A DNA stretch of 64,000 bases from Acholoe squamosa (GCA_949317995.1 OX439045.1:7621674-7685673), one strand, 5' to 3'; shown: positions 1-12,616, numbered from the stretch's first letter. Notes: a model not told the origin generated them from the sequence alone. Program-made: numbers and translations.

Positions 1-830
1 ATAACGCTTAGGGGTAAACCCCCCCCCCCTCAGTGGGGAAATACTACTTAAGACTGCTTCAGTGCTCTCCCCTGGTGTCTCACATTGGAAGCGCGTAACT
101 TAGCGTCGTGTAACATAGCAACAGTGCATAGCATAGCAAGCTCAAACAATTCTACTCTCTCCCAGCAGATACGCTCGGATGTTTGAGTTTCAGAAGATTC
201 CTCTGGAACTACTGATCTGATTTTAACATATGAGGTATCAAATTAAAGGGCTTAATGAGTGGAATTCAAATACAAATATCTCCATGCATGACGATTTGGT
301 AGGTCCCGATCTCTTCGAATCGCGATCCAAAATGGCAACCATTGCAGTTTGATTGGCGTTTTTTGAGGCCATAAAAAGTATTAAAAAAAAAGAAAACTTG
401 AACAATGAAACAATAGGATCAATCATGTAGGTGAACATAATATTCATCTGAAAATATTTCTGTCCAATTGTTTACATCATAGGTCGAGTTAGCTGCATGG
501 CACTTTTCTAACTACCTCACAGCCTAAATATTTCGCTTCATCTGGTACCTCAAGGGTACTGTAGGCTAAATCAGTCAAAAATTCAGGAATCATAACCAGC
601 CATCAAGTAACCCATTTTTATATATAGGGTACCGGCGCCTTCGGCGCTGGGATACTGGGCAACATAAACAGTTGTCTCTCATTGATCGGAGATAATCATG
701 CACCCTACCCTGTCCCACATAATCATAATTATGCTCGCCACACCTACTCATCTCCCTTTCAGGCTTACCTCCAACCCAGACTGCTCCTGTCCCTCGTATC
801 ACCTCAGGGTATCTCACACCCCAAAGCCAA
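1..830. other. No gene seen
   Basis: Only short open frames without codon structure or splice context are present. The stretch begins with a short run of C and ends at a G-rich MITE. I see no feature I can name in it. Confidence 0.5.
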
Positions 831-1107
831 GGGAGCAGTCATTTTTTATCAATGGGGGGGGGCACAAAAACTGTTGACCCCTCCTGAGGCTGAGGGAGGC
901 ATAGGTCTACAAACTTTTGACCCCCCTTGAGGGAGGGGGGGATGTAAAAAATTTAGCATAATAACAGAGACCAAAAATGCACATTTGTGCCCTGGCCCGA
1001 GGTCGCCAAAGGCAATCAGGCAAAGTCTGAGGGCATTAAAAAGTTCTGCACGTCCACACAAAAACAAAACCCACCACGCCCCTCTTGATAAATGATGACC
1101 ACTCTCT
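831..1107. mobile_element. G-rich MITE, copy 1 (PIF/Harbinger-like)
   Basis: One end reads GGGAGCAGTCATT, followed by a run of G. The other end is the inverted counterpart, CTTGATAAATGATGACCA followed by CTCTCTTA. It belongs to the family whose best copies carry the terminal repeat GGGAGTGGTCATTATTTATC and 3-bp TTA or TAA flanks. This copy has diverged at its left end. Confidence 0.6.
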
Positions 1108-1625
1108 TACCTAGATCAAATGGGAAATTAAGGGTGATTAAGTAAAATGAATACACATCTAAACAGGGAAGTCCTAAGTCCATTGTCTATTTTAAAAAAC
1201 AATTGTCACCCAAGCCCAATTTAAATAAGTGGCTTTGTCTCTTTTTGGGGGCCTATCTGTAGGTAGTGGATTGTAGCACTGATCCCATTTTAATAGGGGC
1301 AATCCATAAATGAGGTCCAGGGTCCTCTATTTTCACCATGTATGACTGTCCCCTTGGAGCTGTGTACGAATGGCGTCATGCAGGAGGAGTGATTATCATT
1401 GCAAAATTGGCAAAAACATGACGAGGGGGGGACAAAAAATTGTCCAAAAAAGCATGACGTCCCCTTTTCGTCATGCTTTTGGTTAAAAATGTGGGAGGCT
1501 AGGACTAACCCCTTGCCACATGAAACTGGACAAGGCTACCGCCCTCCCCAACACTCACCAAACCAGTGTGACAAAATGTGTGGCGTCTATTGAGATCTAT
1601 TACGTCATATGGCCCGGGCCATCAC

Positions 1626-1756
1626 GCAGCGGGGCCGATGTTCAGCTTTCACTGCATCCAGGATGGACTCCTGCTCGCCCATTAGTAGTCCATCCTAGAT
1701 GTACTCTGCCTAGCCAATCAGCGGCGGCCTGCTGCCCCTGCCACTCTGCGGCCGCC
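1626..1756 (+). repeat. Left arm of a ~130-bp inverted repeat pair
   Basis: This segment, including GCAGCGGGGCCGATGTTCAG, returns in inverse orientation at 3250-3378 with only scattered mismatches. The pair encloses about 1.5 kb holding a G-rich MITE and a 58-bp tandem repeat. The arm also has an internal hairpin built on GGATGGACT and AGTCCATCC. Confidence 0.75.
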
Positions 1757-1780
1757 TCACCGCCCGCCTTCTACACCTTA

Positions 1781-2305
1781 GGGAGTGATCATTTTTTAAC
1801 AACAGGGGGGGGCCGGTGCGTTTGAGGGGGGGGTCAGAAATTTTTCGCGCCCTTGACCGGGGGTGTCAGAATTTTTTCGATACCTCTGATGGGGGGTCAA
1901 AATAATTTCACCTGTTTTCAGTGGAAAACCCCGCGCGTTACTATAGGCTAAAAGGGGACGTTCGCGCGCGATTTTTGTGCCTTATGGGGGGGGGTAGAAA
2001 AAATTTTACCCCGCCCCAGAGGGGGGGGTCGAAATGTCACTAAAAAAAGTTAGTGACATGAGACATGGTCTTATTTTGAACATGTGACATGAGGCTTAGT
2101 GACAAAGACATGGGAAAATAGAAATTTAATGACATGTGACATTGCCTTTTCTTTAAATCGACATGTGACATGGGGCCCCCCTATCTAGACCCCCAGAGGG
2201 GGTCAGAATTTTTTCAAGCACTTGACCAGGGGGTCAGAATTTTGTACTGCCCTCTTCTAGCAAACCCACCGACCCCCGCCCTCTTGTTGAAAAATGATCA
2301 TGCCC
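1781..2305. mobile_element. G-rich MITE, copy 2, expanded
   Basis: It starts TTA-GGGAGTGATCATTTTTTA and ends with the inverse motif followed by TTA, so it is flanked by a 3-bp TTA duplication. At about 525 bp it is longer than its relatives because its middle is filled with repeated GTGACATG words. Confidence 0.65.
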
Positions 2306-2432
2306 TTAGGGACTAGAATTATTAGGTAGTGCATGGGTGGTGTATTTGAGGGGGGGGCGTAAAATTTTTAGTGGCCTCCTGAGGGGGAGTGTAAAAAAAT
2401 GTGCCATCTTGAGGGGGGGGGGGGCGGCTGCG

Positions 2433-2690
2433 ATGTACAAAGCAGTCATTGTACATCAAGGGTGTAGAAGACTGATCTTCTACATCCCAGATGTACAAAG
2501 CAGTGCTTGTACATCTAGGGTGTAGAACATGTTCCTTCTGCATCCCAGATGTACAGAGCAGTGATTGTACATCCAGGGTGTAGAACATGTTCCTTCTACA
2601 TCCCAGATGTACAAACGCGTCATTGTACATCCAGGGTGTAGAACATGTTCCTTCTACATCCCAGATGTACAAACGCGTCATTGTGCATCT
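2433..2690 (+). repeat. 58-bp minisatellite, about 4.4 copies
   Basis: GTACATC words start near 2451, 2509, 2567 and 2625, exactly 58 bp apart, with a partial fifth copy. Each unit holds GATGTACA and TGTACATC in opposite orientation, so it can fold on itself. The last units are nearly identical while the first is more diverged, which suggests recent expansion from one side. Confidence 0.85.
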
Positions 2691-3249
2691 AGTTGACAGA
2701 GACGATTACACCTGTAAATAAGCGGTGACTTACGTGGAAAGTTGGAAACTTGGGGAGCGTGAAAGATGCACAGGGAAACGTGGGAAAGGCCGCACCGGAA
2801 GTTTACATTTGCCGCCAGAAATGTTTATCTTTTATTATATATAGGGGGCAGAGTTTTAATTTTGTGCACTTTTGTAATAGAGCACATTGCGAGGAGCAGG
2901 TGGAAGGGATAAAGAATAAAATGCGAGAAAATAGAAACAATGGGCAGAAAACTCTAGATCTATTTGCAGATTCAAGATTCAAGATTCAAGATGGCTTTAT
3001 TGACTAATGTACAGGTACACTTATGTCAGCACCAGGTTTTCATTTACAATGTTGTAGACAGATTTTATATATGAGTATATACAGTTCACAGCCCCTGGCC
3101 TTTTAGATGATTTGCAATATGGGGCCACTGCTAGTATTTGAGAAAGTTTCCTAGTGTCATCGTGTCTTTTATAGTAATCAACGAACTTGAGGTATTTTGT
3201 TTCAAACAATGACCGTGCGTTGCAGTAGGCAGCAGCATATTAAGCACCA

Positions 3250-3378
3250 GCAGGTGGCCGCAGAGTAAGCAGAAGGCCGCCGCTGATTGGCTAGGCAGAG
3301 TACAGCTAGGATGGACTACTAATGGGCGAGCAGGAGTCCATCCTGGATGCAGTGAAAGCTGAACATCGGCCCCGCTGC
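3250..3378 (-). repeat. Right arm of the ~130-bp inverted repeat pair
   Basis: Reverse complement of 1626-1756, with GCAGCGGGGCCGATGTTCAG readable on the minus strand. The sequences outside the two arms show no obvious target duplication, so it is unclear whether the pair bounds one element. Confidence 0.75.
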
Positions 3379-3399
3379 GGCCATCACCTTTGACCTGTG

Positions 3400-4289
3400 A
3401 CCTAGATACGTCCACAGACGTCTGAGGATCACCGACTGAAATTCTGGTCTTGCTAGCATACCTCGCACAATAAGGGTGAGCAATACAGTGCAAAACTAAG
3501 CCTAATTTCCTGAATAATGGACGCACTGTGCGGGAAAGTGGGAGTTAGTTAGTATCTGACTTGTTAGCAAAGTGTTCCCTTAGTTTTGTATCTATAGTTC
3601 AAGGATTAATCAAGGGTGGCGCTGATGATAATATGGTTCCCATGGGTTCCAGAGGATACGAGATCAAAACTTCTTTTAAACGATCAGAAAATTATCTACC
3701 TCAGAATTACAAAGATAAAGTACCATGCAGCAAAGTTATGTATGCATCTATCTAATGCGCAAATATGGCAAATTGTATCAATAGAAGTCCAGGATAATTC
3801 CTGAAACAAGAAATGCGGTTGTGACCGCGTAAAAAAATGCCTCCCGCCGTTAATGTCGGTATTCAGTAATTTTGTATTGTGAGACCTCATTACATGGGGC
3901 AAATGAAATCATCATAGCGCACTCCCGTACCGCTTCGCGGTACCGCCGCTACGCGGCGTGGGAGGCGCTGAAAAAAATGATGCACTATGTCACTGAATCA
4001 ATGTCTGTAGGTCACGCACTGATACTGTATTGGTGCATCATGCTGACCCTTTTCGGAGTGCATCAAAACTGCTTTGTGAAGGCAGTGCCAATTTCGAATC
4101 AGGACTTCATTCAGGGCTGAAAACAAAGTAAAGTTTGACAGAATCCACTTTTTAAATGGCTTAGTTCCTGTAGAAAAGGTTTGTACCAGCAGGTTTGTCA
4201 GTCATTACCTCAGTGCTGCCAATACCTGACATAAGTAAACAAGGATAGCTAACATACGATTTTGAGGTTGCCCAGAAGGGCAAGATATG
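3400..4289. other. No gene seen; small double hairpin
   Basis: No coding structure is visible. Around 3926-3962 two short GC-rich hairpins lie side by side (GTACCGCTTCGCGGTAC and CGCCGCTACGCGGCG). Confidence 0.4.
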
Positions 4290-4585
4290 AAATTGGCTGG
4301 CTACCTGCCTGTATATTGAGGGCATGAATACAGGCAGGCCATGCCTGAGAAGTTACCTGTCAATCATCCCCTGTTTTCACACTTACTCACAAGGGACACC
4401 CTTTCACCCCAGAGGTCCAGCAGGTCCCTCCTATACAGATGTTTGGAATATGGACTATGATTCGAGATCTAAAACTAGATCTGCCATCTAGTGCATTTCA
4501 AGTGAACTTGAATATGGGGGAAAGTCATCAGACATGGCCTGTGGTTACTAGGCCCAAAATACCTACAGGGTACCAGCGGAGATAT
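4290..4585. repeat. Dispersed repeat, copy A
   Basis: This segment is alignable by eye to 16008-16310. Shared words include GTCAATCATCCCCTGTTTT and CTCCTATACAGATGTTTGGA, in the same order and spacing. No terminal repeats are visible. Confidence 0.65.
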
Positions 4586-6950
4586 GAAAAACATAGTCTA
4601 CATCTTTCTTTTGTCTTCCAGCTCAGGCTCAGTATTGAGGGCCAGTGGGTCCGCCATTGCTTGATCTGGGACATGGCGAGATAAGCACTGATAACAGCCC
4701 GCATAATGGGTACCAGGTGTCACATAATGTACCCAACAAAATTCTACCTTGAATGGAGGGAGTTATCTCATTGGTTAATAATGTATCCCGCGTCAGCCCT
4801 ATAGACTAATGTCTCTCATAGCAGCATGCCTAGATATGATCCTATATTACTGTGCAATTAAATGACAGATATCTTTTAGCATAGGCCATGGAGAGAGGCC
4901 ATGCTCCCTAGCTCTTCTTCTGAGCATCATGCTGAACCTCCAGGCGTGTCTTAACCCCAACTGCTGGCGAGACCGCCCAACAGCACTTCATCGGAGTATC
5001 ATGAAGACCCTCTATCTATATATAACTCCTACTATGACGCTCTTCCACCTGGTTTCACCAAGGATTGAAGAGTGTGAGAGACTGTCGCCAAGCAGAGGCA
5101 ATCCTAGGCATAGTAGTAGTAAGAGGGAGTGAAGGGTCTAGTCCCCAGTCTCCTTTGCCACCCGTAAAGGGCCTAGGATCAAAGAGGGGTACCTCAGTAA
5201 CCAGCTCTTGTCCCCAGTCTCCTTTGTCCACCTGGGGTGCCAATGCACAGGTAGAAAATTGGGGGAACCAGCAAACGCAGGTTCACCCTCTGTACCTTAC
5301 ATAGTGAAGTAAACAGGAAGCCTCACCGGAAGCAGGACTGACCTCGTGCTCTTCCAGTTGACAGGAACAGGAAATGGAACATAAAAATAATACCAAGTAC
5401 TCGGTCTTCAAGCATAGGTAGCATTTTTGTAGTCTGTAACATATGCTTGCAGAGTGACAAGGGTCATTCTAGTGGTCACGACTACTACTGCCATGATATG
5501 GCGCTAGGTACCAGTGTACCTTACCTGCAGTAACAATTATATGGGTGACTGATTTCATGGAGTGGAATTTCCCATTATCAGCCTTTCTACACCTGGAGGT
5601 TAATTTAAAAGATCCTGGGATCACAACCTCAGCGATCTTAGGAATTATTCTGCCTTATCCTATTAAGCGATCTTAAGATTAGACTGTGTTTACTTTTCCT
5701 AGCCAGCACTAAGATCGCATCGATTTTAGCCTCAGCCCTCCTACACTATTCCAAGAAGTACTGACTGGGCACAGGGGTAAGAGTCCCAAAATAAAGGAAT
5801 AGCTGTGGAGTCACTCTTCTTCACAACAGTGTTTATACCATCGTTCCCCATCCCCATATGGGCTAACAAAAGAGCACAGGGTGCAGTTGACCCCGTACAG
5901 TAATCAAGAGTTGTTCCCATGAATGTATGATTTATGCTTGCCTATTAGAAGCAAGTCTTGCCAAATTATAACGAGGAAGAACCTCTGTAATTTTTTCAGC
6001 GAGTACTGAGGAAAATGTGTATGGCCTCATTTGTTTTCATAGTATTGACAAAAAAAATAGAGCAGAATGCATGGAAAACTCTTTTTCAGGTGTAAAAAAA
6101 TTGCATGTTTCATTTAAACGATCGTCAAAACAATCGTTTAGCAATACAAAAATGTACATGTTTTCTTTTTTGGTTCATGTTTCCTTTTTTGGCAAGACCC
6201 TCCTGGAAGGTAAGTGGCGATGGCTGAGACTGGGGAATTCCAACCAAACAGGTTTTCAGAGTTTTTCGGGAAGTTCTATCTGTCAGATTCTCTCTTTGAA
6301 AACATGTGGGTTTTGGTCAAAGGTGCTCTAAGAAGGGTACAGTTTTCAAGGTAAAATCCAGTCGCAAGGGTAAGACTTGTCATAGGTCGAGACACACACC
6401 TGTATCAGAAAAAAGGTGAGTGCCCCCCCCCCAATACTCAAACACCAACACTGATGTGATGACTGGGGGTGTGGAGGGCGTCTCCATGCATGAACAAAAT
6501 GCAGTGTCACTGAATTTGTATTTTCCAATCTCCTTGACCCCAAGCTCCATGTCCCTTGTATATTTTTTTAGAGAAAGTCATGTCCCATGTCACTAACATT
6601 ACCCATGTCCTTGTCACTAAGCTCCATCTCAGAAAATATATGCCATGCCATATGTCACTAACCTTTACTCTTATACGTCAACATTACTATGCGGCATGCC
6701 ACATGACATGTCCCATGTCACAAACTTTTTACTTCACCATGTCCCTTCCACACAGCTACATGTCAGATTTTTTTTTAAAAGTCCATGTCACCCTGTTAAT
6801 ATATATGGTCTAAAGCCCCATGCTTCAGAATTTCTGGTGTTCCAGAGGAATATGTATGTAAACTCACTGACATACCAATGGGCACCGCTTATAAACCAAG
6901 GAGCTATATATCATGGGGCATGACTACAGTCCAGCCTGGCATTAATTTAT
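4586..6950. other. No gene seen; repeat fragments
   Basis: A fragment of the palindromic GATGCATCATG-type repeat family appears near 4915-5010, with CAGCACTTCATCGGAG. Repeated CATGTC and CACTAA words fill 6540-6800. No splice-supported coding sequence was found on either strand. Confidence 0.4.
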
Positions 6951-6959
6951 CAAAAGGTA

Positions 6960-7800
6960 TGGATTAACATTTCTGGTACGGATACAGCGGCAATTTGTGG
7001 TAGACCATAAGTAGCAGTGTCTCATTATTACCGATGAACGCATATGTATCATATAGAATACATCCATCTGAATCAACAATACAAATACTATGTGGGCATA
7101 GCAGTATTTAAGCTATGAGTCACAGGAGGAGTCGAATATATATTACTATGTAACAACTATCTTTGAAGTAACAGGTCGGACTTTCCACGAGTTAGGCATG
7201 TTGCATGTTAAAACAATATCACCCGGAAGACAATTCACTAGAACCTACAATTGGATGCAGTAAATGCAAAACATCTAGAGAGCAGCCAAAATCAGTGGTC
7301 ACTTACTATTGCACTGTTATGTAAGGTCTACCTAATCCTATTTAGATTAATATAGGGACTGATTGTACTTTCCAACTGGCTGCCTTCGATCACCGAAATC
7401 GTAGGGGCCATAGGTTATAATAGCATCTTGTGGAGTATCTGTGAATAAAATCTGGCAGACGTTGGAGTAATCATCTTGGAATTCTGGAATTCTTCTTGTC
7501 AAAAGACATCAAGCGACCTGTCGGTCTCAGGCGAAGTACCTTGTGGAGTGTCCATTGTGGATAAAATTGGGAGAAACTGGAATTCTTGCTGTTGTGGAAC
7601 TCTTCTTGTCAAAAGCCATCAAGGGACTCATTGACATGTCCAAATGGTGCAATAGTAATCCTAGTGAGGACCTGAGTTCGAATCCCAGTCAATACTTTCC
7701 CAAAGTAGACCACTACACTTTTAAACATATTTGTGGGAGACGTATACACAAGGCTACATTGGGCACATGTCACCTACTATTATCTACATTGAGGACATAA
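6960..7800 (+). repeat. Dispersed repeat with tRNA-derived SINE-like segment
   Basis: The part at 6965-7030 (TTCTGGTACGGAT...) matches 17015-17060. The part at 7543-7700 matches the SINE at about 17990-18150. It contains a polymerase III B-box-like GTTCGAATCCC near 7675. A second partial copy of the block with CTTGTCAAAAG lies at 7440-7515. The A-box is degraded. Confidence 0.5.
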
Positions 7801-7805
7801 TATGC

Positions 7806-8148
7806 AGCATTTCCTAACTTAGCTGCCATGATCCCTTTAAACACTGTTAAAGGGACAAGCAGATTCATTTGGCTGACTTAGACAGATTTTTTAGGCTGCT
7901 AGCATATGGTTATGTTTATCATATATTTAACACATTTAAACTTTATTTGGTCTAGAGATATTTCATCATGTTAACATAGGCATGGTGTATACATATTCTC
8001 GTGACCTATGCACATACGGTGATATAATTACCCATATTATAAGGTAATTTTTCGTAAGAATAACATGAACAGTTAATGACCAGATCGTCATTTAGAAAAT
8101 GTTGTTATGATCTGGCCATATAAACTCTTACCACTCTTCATATAATTA
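7806..8148. other. AT-rich flank, no gene
   Basis: AT-rich sequence upstream of the Ngaro element. It includes ATGACCAGATCGTCAT and ATGATCTGGCC, a weak inverted pair. I see nothing else. Confidence 0.4.
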
Positions 8149-8350
8149 TGGAACTATATACTCCCAGGTATATATATATAATTAATGAGTGATACGTTGG
8201 TACTACTTTGTCTGGGGTGCATGATTTTCTGTGACGTCACACATAACATTCTCCTCCAGTATATAAGCTCCAGCAGTTGAACTAACCGTCAATTGGCTTC
8301 ACATACTCGGACAGCATACACCGCGCTGGGTGGTGCTGGAAATTTTAAAA
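8149..8350 (+). repeat. Ngaro split repeat A1 with promoter
   Basis: Matches A2 at 12411-12616. It holds a TATA-like TATATAAG at 8260-8267, upstream of the first frame, so the element's promoter probably lies here. Confidence 0.85.
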
Positions 8351-8405
8351 CTTTTAAACGGTTTTATCCGTTTTTCCGAGTTAATACGGTGTTCGCCCTA
8401 ACACT

Positions 8406-9425
8406 ATGGGTAGGAAAGGAGCAACTCAAGGGTCCAAGACCAAAAATTCGCCTAGAAAATCAAGAAAGACAGCCAATTCGAGGATTTCGAGCGGTGTGGA
8501 CTCCAATGGGGGTGGTCAAGGACCATCTTCCCCGACTGCTACAGGGGTTTCATTGGATCCACCCGTTGACCAGACGTATATTGGGGAGCTGGAGGAACGT
8601 ACTACTCGTATGGAGCAGCAACTTGAAAATATCAGGTTCCTATTGGAAGAACAGGCGGTTAGACGGACATCTACTTCAGCAGCGGGTGGCAAGACGGAGA
8701 CAGGTCGTACACGTGGCGGTGTTGATAAACATTCCATGGACAACACGGTAACCAAGCAACGGGGGCGTGGCCGACAGCGCTCGCCTGACTACCGGGGTCT
8801 CCACGGCGACAAGAAGGGATGTCGCCATCTTGGATCTTCGAGCAGATCGTCTTCATACCGTAGTAATTCGACGGATTCATTGGTTTCTATTAGGTCTAGC
8901 TCCTCAAGGAAAGGTCGTCGACATGCTCCAAAGTCTAGAGGTATGTTTGACCAGAGAAATTTCTTGAAAAAGGGTGAAAAGTTAGATAGTATTGAGAAAC
9001 TCCTGCTCGTTAACGTTAGAATGATGAAACAGTTGATAGAGGAGGGTGAGGATGTTTTCGATGTGGTTAAACATATCGAAGTTTTAGTTGAAAAATCCTC
9101 TACTAGAATATACACTCTGAAGGCTCTCGTAGCATACGACTCGTCGGTTAAGAACAGAGCTAATTGTGAAGGTGTGGGATCCTTTGGTGATGTTAAAAGT
9201 GAGGATATCCTTAGGCACCTGTCTTATGACGGAACGGTACAGGCTCAGAAGGCGGGTGGGGTTAAACCTAAGCCGTTTAAATCAAAACAATCCAACCGAA
9301 CCTGTTATGCTTTCAACAGGGCTGAGGGTTGCAGGGAAGACCCGTGCAAGTATCGTCACACTTGTGATGTTTGTGGTATGTCAAATCATGGCAAGGACAA
9401 ATGCCAGAAAAACAAGAAAGATTAG
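8406..9425 (+). CDS. Ngaro Gag-like protein (339 aa)
   Basis: First frame of the Ngaro element, starting at the first ATG after the A1 repeat. The N-terminal half is rich in Ser, Arg and Gly with a short heptad-like stretch near residues 60-80. The middle (about 175-245) is mixed and helical in character. The C-terminus carries two Cys/His clusters: a CCCH-type finger within CYAFNRAEGCREDPCKYRH and a knuckle within CDVCGMSNHGKDKC. Similar basic, Cys/His-ending first proteins are known in DIRS-order elements, where they are thought to bind the element RNA. The assignment rests on position and the zinc motifs, because no capsid fold can be recognised by eye. Confidence 0.7.
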   Translation: MGRKGATQGSKTKNSPRKSRKTANSRISSGVDSNGGGQGPSSPTATGVSLDPPVDQTYIGELEERTTRMEQQLENIRFLLEEQAVRRTSTSAAGGKTETGRTRGGVDKHSMDNTVTKQRGRGRQRSPDYRGLHGDKKGCRHLGSSSRSSSYRSNSTDSLVSIRSSSSRKGRRHAPKSRGMFDQRNFLKKGEKLDSIEKLLLVNVRMMKQLIEEGEDVFDVVKHIEVLVEKSSTRIYTLKALVAYDSSVKNRANCEGVGSFGDVKSEDILRHLSYDGTVQAQKAGGVKPKPFKSKQSNRTCYAFNRAEGCREDPCKYRHTCDVCGMSNHGKDKCQKNKKD

Positions 9426-9539
9426 GATTTTCTCCTTAGGCAAGGTCCTATGTTAGAATCTGTTATTTTGATGCCTGATTTTAATGTAGTACATGTGGTA
9501 GACCTTCCTGAGCCCCCCATTCCAGTCATTTCGGGTGAA

Positions 9540-11340
9540 AATAATGAAAATATTGTTAATAGATCTTGTGGTTTCAACGAGAATCTTTTTATGTCTTATA
9601 GTGGCCCAGTACAGGGCGAGTTTGAACCACTGTTTACTGTGGAGTGTGTTAATAGACCCAGCATCAGGGTCTATGATAGTTGTGTCAATGGCATTTGTGA
9701 GTGTGAGCATTTCATTTATGGTAGAAAAGCTCAACTTTTTACCATACAGACTGGCAAGTTTTTTGAGGCAGTCAGATATTATTAATATAAACCAGGTAGA
9801 ATCTGATTTTCTATGGTGTGGTTTTACTGAGGGGTTCAAGATAGTTGACCCGGGCTGTAATACAGCTTATGACTGTAAAAATCATAAGTCTATTTTAGAA
9901 GGTATATTCTATAACGAAATGTGTGATATTATTAGGGACGAGTTAGACCATGGCTTGGTTACAAAGACAGTTGATAAGCCTAGGTGTATCCATTCTTTAG
10001 GTGGTGTGGAGAAGTCTAACGGTAAATTGAGACCTATCACTGATTGTAGCATGCCAGCAGAGATATCTATTAATAATTTTATGAACACTACTTCTAAAAG
10101 TTTCTCTTACAACTCTATTAACACGGTTACTTGTCAACTAGATAAGAACGACTTTATGTGTGTGGTGGATTTAAAATCCGCTTACAGGAGTATCAGTGTG
10201 TATGGTCCACATGTGGGCTATCAAGGTTTCAGTTGGAATTTTGGTAGTGGAGATGAATTTTTTGAGAGTAACCGCTTGACCTTTGGTTTAAAGTGTGCTC
10301 CATATATATTTAGTAGGATATCTGATTTTTTGACTGCAGTAACTAAATTTTATGGTGTTGATAGGGTGGTTAATTACCTAGACGATTTTATTATCATAGC
10401 CCAAACTGAGGAGGAGTGTTTACGTAAGAGGAACATCCTTATTGAGTGTATGGAATATATGGGTTTCATTGTGTCGAAGGAAAAAGTGACTGAGCCCAGT
10501 CAAGTTTGTGTATTTCTGGGTATAACTATCGATTCCACCTGTATGGAGCTGTCTCTACCACAAAAGAAATTAGATAAAATGAGCCTAGCGATAGACGAGT
10601 GTTTCGGTAAAAAATTTGTATCTAAGAAGACGCTCCAGAAGGTTGGTGGTTTAATGTCCTTTTGTTCCCAAGTAGTACGTGGTGGTAGGACTTTCAGCAG
10701 AAGATTGTTCGATCTTTGTGCAAAGGCCCAGAATAGGGGCGTTATTAAACTTAATGAGGAAACCCAAAATGACCTGTTGTGGTGGAGGGATTTTTGTAGG
10801 ATTTTTAATTGCAAAAATATCATTTTGAATGATAATGAATGTACTCCTATGTATTCCGATGCCTCTATACAGGGTTTTGGTGCCTGGTTTGGTAGAGACT
10901 ATTTGTATGGTACTTGGAATGACTCTAACCCTATGTTAGAATGTGTGGATCATTTTGTTCAGGCCCCAAAACTTGATAATCTCAAAATCCATCACAGGAA
11001 TATAAATGTATACGAACTCTACCCTGTTATGGTGGGCCTTAAACGCTGGGTGAAGAAGTTTAGTAATAGTCCATTGTATTACGGACAACATGCAGGTCTT
11101 GGCTATGTTAAATACCGGTAGATCCAAGAATAAATTGTGCATGTCTTGGTTGAGAGAAATTTTTTGGCTATGCTTTGTTCATAACATTGAAATATATGCT
11201 ACTTATATTAGGTCTGAGGAGAATATTTTAGTTGACCATTTGTCTAGGCTAAATTACAGGGGTGTTCCCAAGAAATGTAAAGATGTGTTGACTGAATATA
11301 ACATGTGCTGTTATGATTGCAGACCTCAAGGAGAGGAGAA
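9540..11340 (+). mobile_element. Ngaro reverse transcriptase and RNase H region
   Basis: The reverse transcriptase shows the template-binding stretch GKLRPITDCSMP, a catalytic VVDLKSAYRS, LTFGLKCAPYIFSR and the YLDDFIII box. RNase H follows with MYSDASIQGFGAWF. The order and spacing are those of DIRS-order polymerases. The region is treated as fossil and is interrupted. Confidence 0.85.
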
Positions 11341-12220
11341 GGAAAAAATTCTTATATAAGGGTGTGGCTGAATCTACCCGTAGAACTCGTAGGCAGCAAC
11401 TGAGTAGGTACAAAAAATTTTGTAAAAGGTTTAGTTTTAACCTTTTTCCTTGCTCTCCTTCTCAAGCTTCGTTGTACTGTGTGTATCTGTCTGATTTTAT
11501 GAAACCTATTTCAGTCAGGAATTATTTGTCTGCTGTGTGGTATTACCAAGAATTAAAAGGTTATGTGGATTATAGTAATAACTTTGTGGTTAAAAAGACC
11601 CTTGATGGGATAGAGAGGCTGTGTAAGGGGTCTGGTAGTACAACCTACCCTCTGAGTCCTAGAGATATGGTTCAAATTAAATCTAAACTTGATTTCAACC
11701 TGTTGGAAGATGTGGTATTTTGGTCTGCTATATTGCTATGTTACAGGGGTGTTTTCAGGATTGGACATGTAGTCCAGTCGCCTCATAATTTTTTAAGAAG
11801 GGATGTTAAAGTGTCTTCTGATTGTATAGAGGTCAGGGTTATTTCTTCTAAACGGACCAGTTTGGCAAGTCTCCATATTTTGTGTATCTAAAAAGAGATG
11901 ATAGTTCCGACTTGTGCCCGGCTAGGTATATTAACATGTGTGTTAGAGCCTGTAAGCATAGCAGGTTTCTATTTTCTTTTCAATCTAGACCGTTACAATA
12001 TAACTATGTGAATACCAAGTTAAAATCTATTGCCCTTCAATGTGGTTTGTCTGGAAAAATTTCAAGTCATTCGCTTAGGCACGGTGGTGCTACTTTGTTA
12101 AAAAATGCAGGCTTGAGTGTTCAGGATATTATGAGGCGAGCGAACTGGAAATCTAATGCCATTTTTAGATATCTACATGATTCAAAGGATAGTTTGCTTG
12201 CTTTAGATGTAATGTTTTAG
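11310..12220 (+). mobile_element. Ngaro tyrosine recombinase region
   Basis: The segment ends with hallmarks of the tyrosine recombinase catalytic domain: an arginine in YRGVFRIGH, the HxxR box in SHSLRHGGAT, and a candidate nucleophile tyrosine in IFRYLHD. DIRS-order elements use this enzyme in place of a DDE integrase to insert a circular DNA. An N-terminal core-binding-like helical region precedes it. The region is broken. Confidence 0.8.
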
Positions 12221-12262
12221 TGTTATACTATGGAATGTTTTACATTGTGTTTGGCGGTTGTT

Positions 12263-12410
12263 GGCATGTATAGGATTGGTATTGACAAAATCAATTCGCA
12301 CCAAACCCAATGTCTCTTTTATTATTCCATATTTATTATTATAACTTGTCTATTAATATAACGATGTAGTTATTATTATTACCGGTACTCCGGATCAACA
12401 CATTAACTTA
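12263..12410 (+). repeat. Ngaro split repeat B1
   Basis: Matches B2 at 12723-12870, with GGCATGTATAGGATTGG at the start and CACATTAACTTA at the end. It directly abuts A2. Confidence 0.85.
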
Positions 12411-12616
12411 TGGAACTATATACTCCCAGGTATATATATATAATTAATGAGTGATACGTTGGTACTACTTTGTCTGGGGCGCATGATTTTCTATGACATC
12501 ACACATAACATTCTCCTCCAGTATATAAGCTCCAGCAGTTGAACTAACCGTCAATTGGCTTCATATATACTCGGACAGCAAACACCGCGCTGGGTGGTGC
12601 TGGAAATTTTAAACTT
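12411..12616 (+). repeat. Ngaro split repeat A2
   Basis: Second copy of A1, including the TATATAAG box at 12522-12529. A spacer of about 105 bp, rich in A and T, separates it from B2. Confidence 0.85.

Noticed and set aside
8293-8751. 152-residue open frame overlapping the Ngaro Gag-like frame
   Set aside because: It begins at a non-ATG codon and its amino acids look random, whereas the overlapping frame has zinc motifs.
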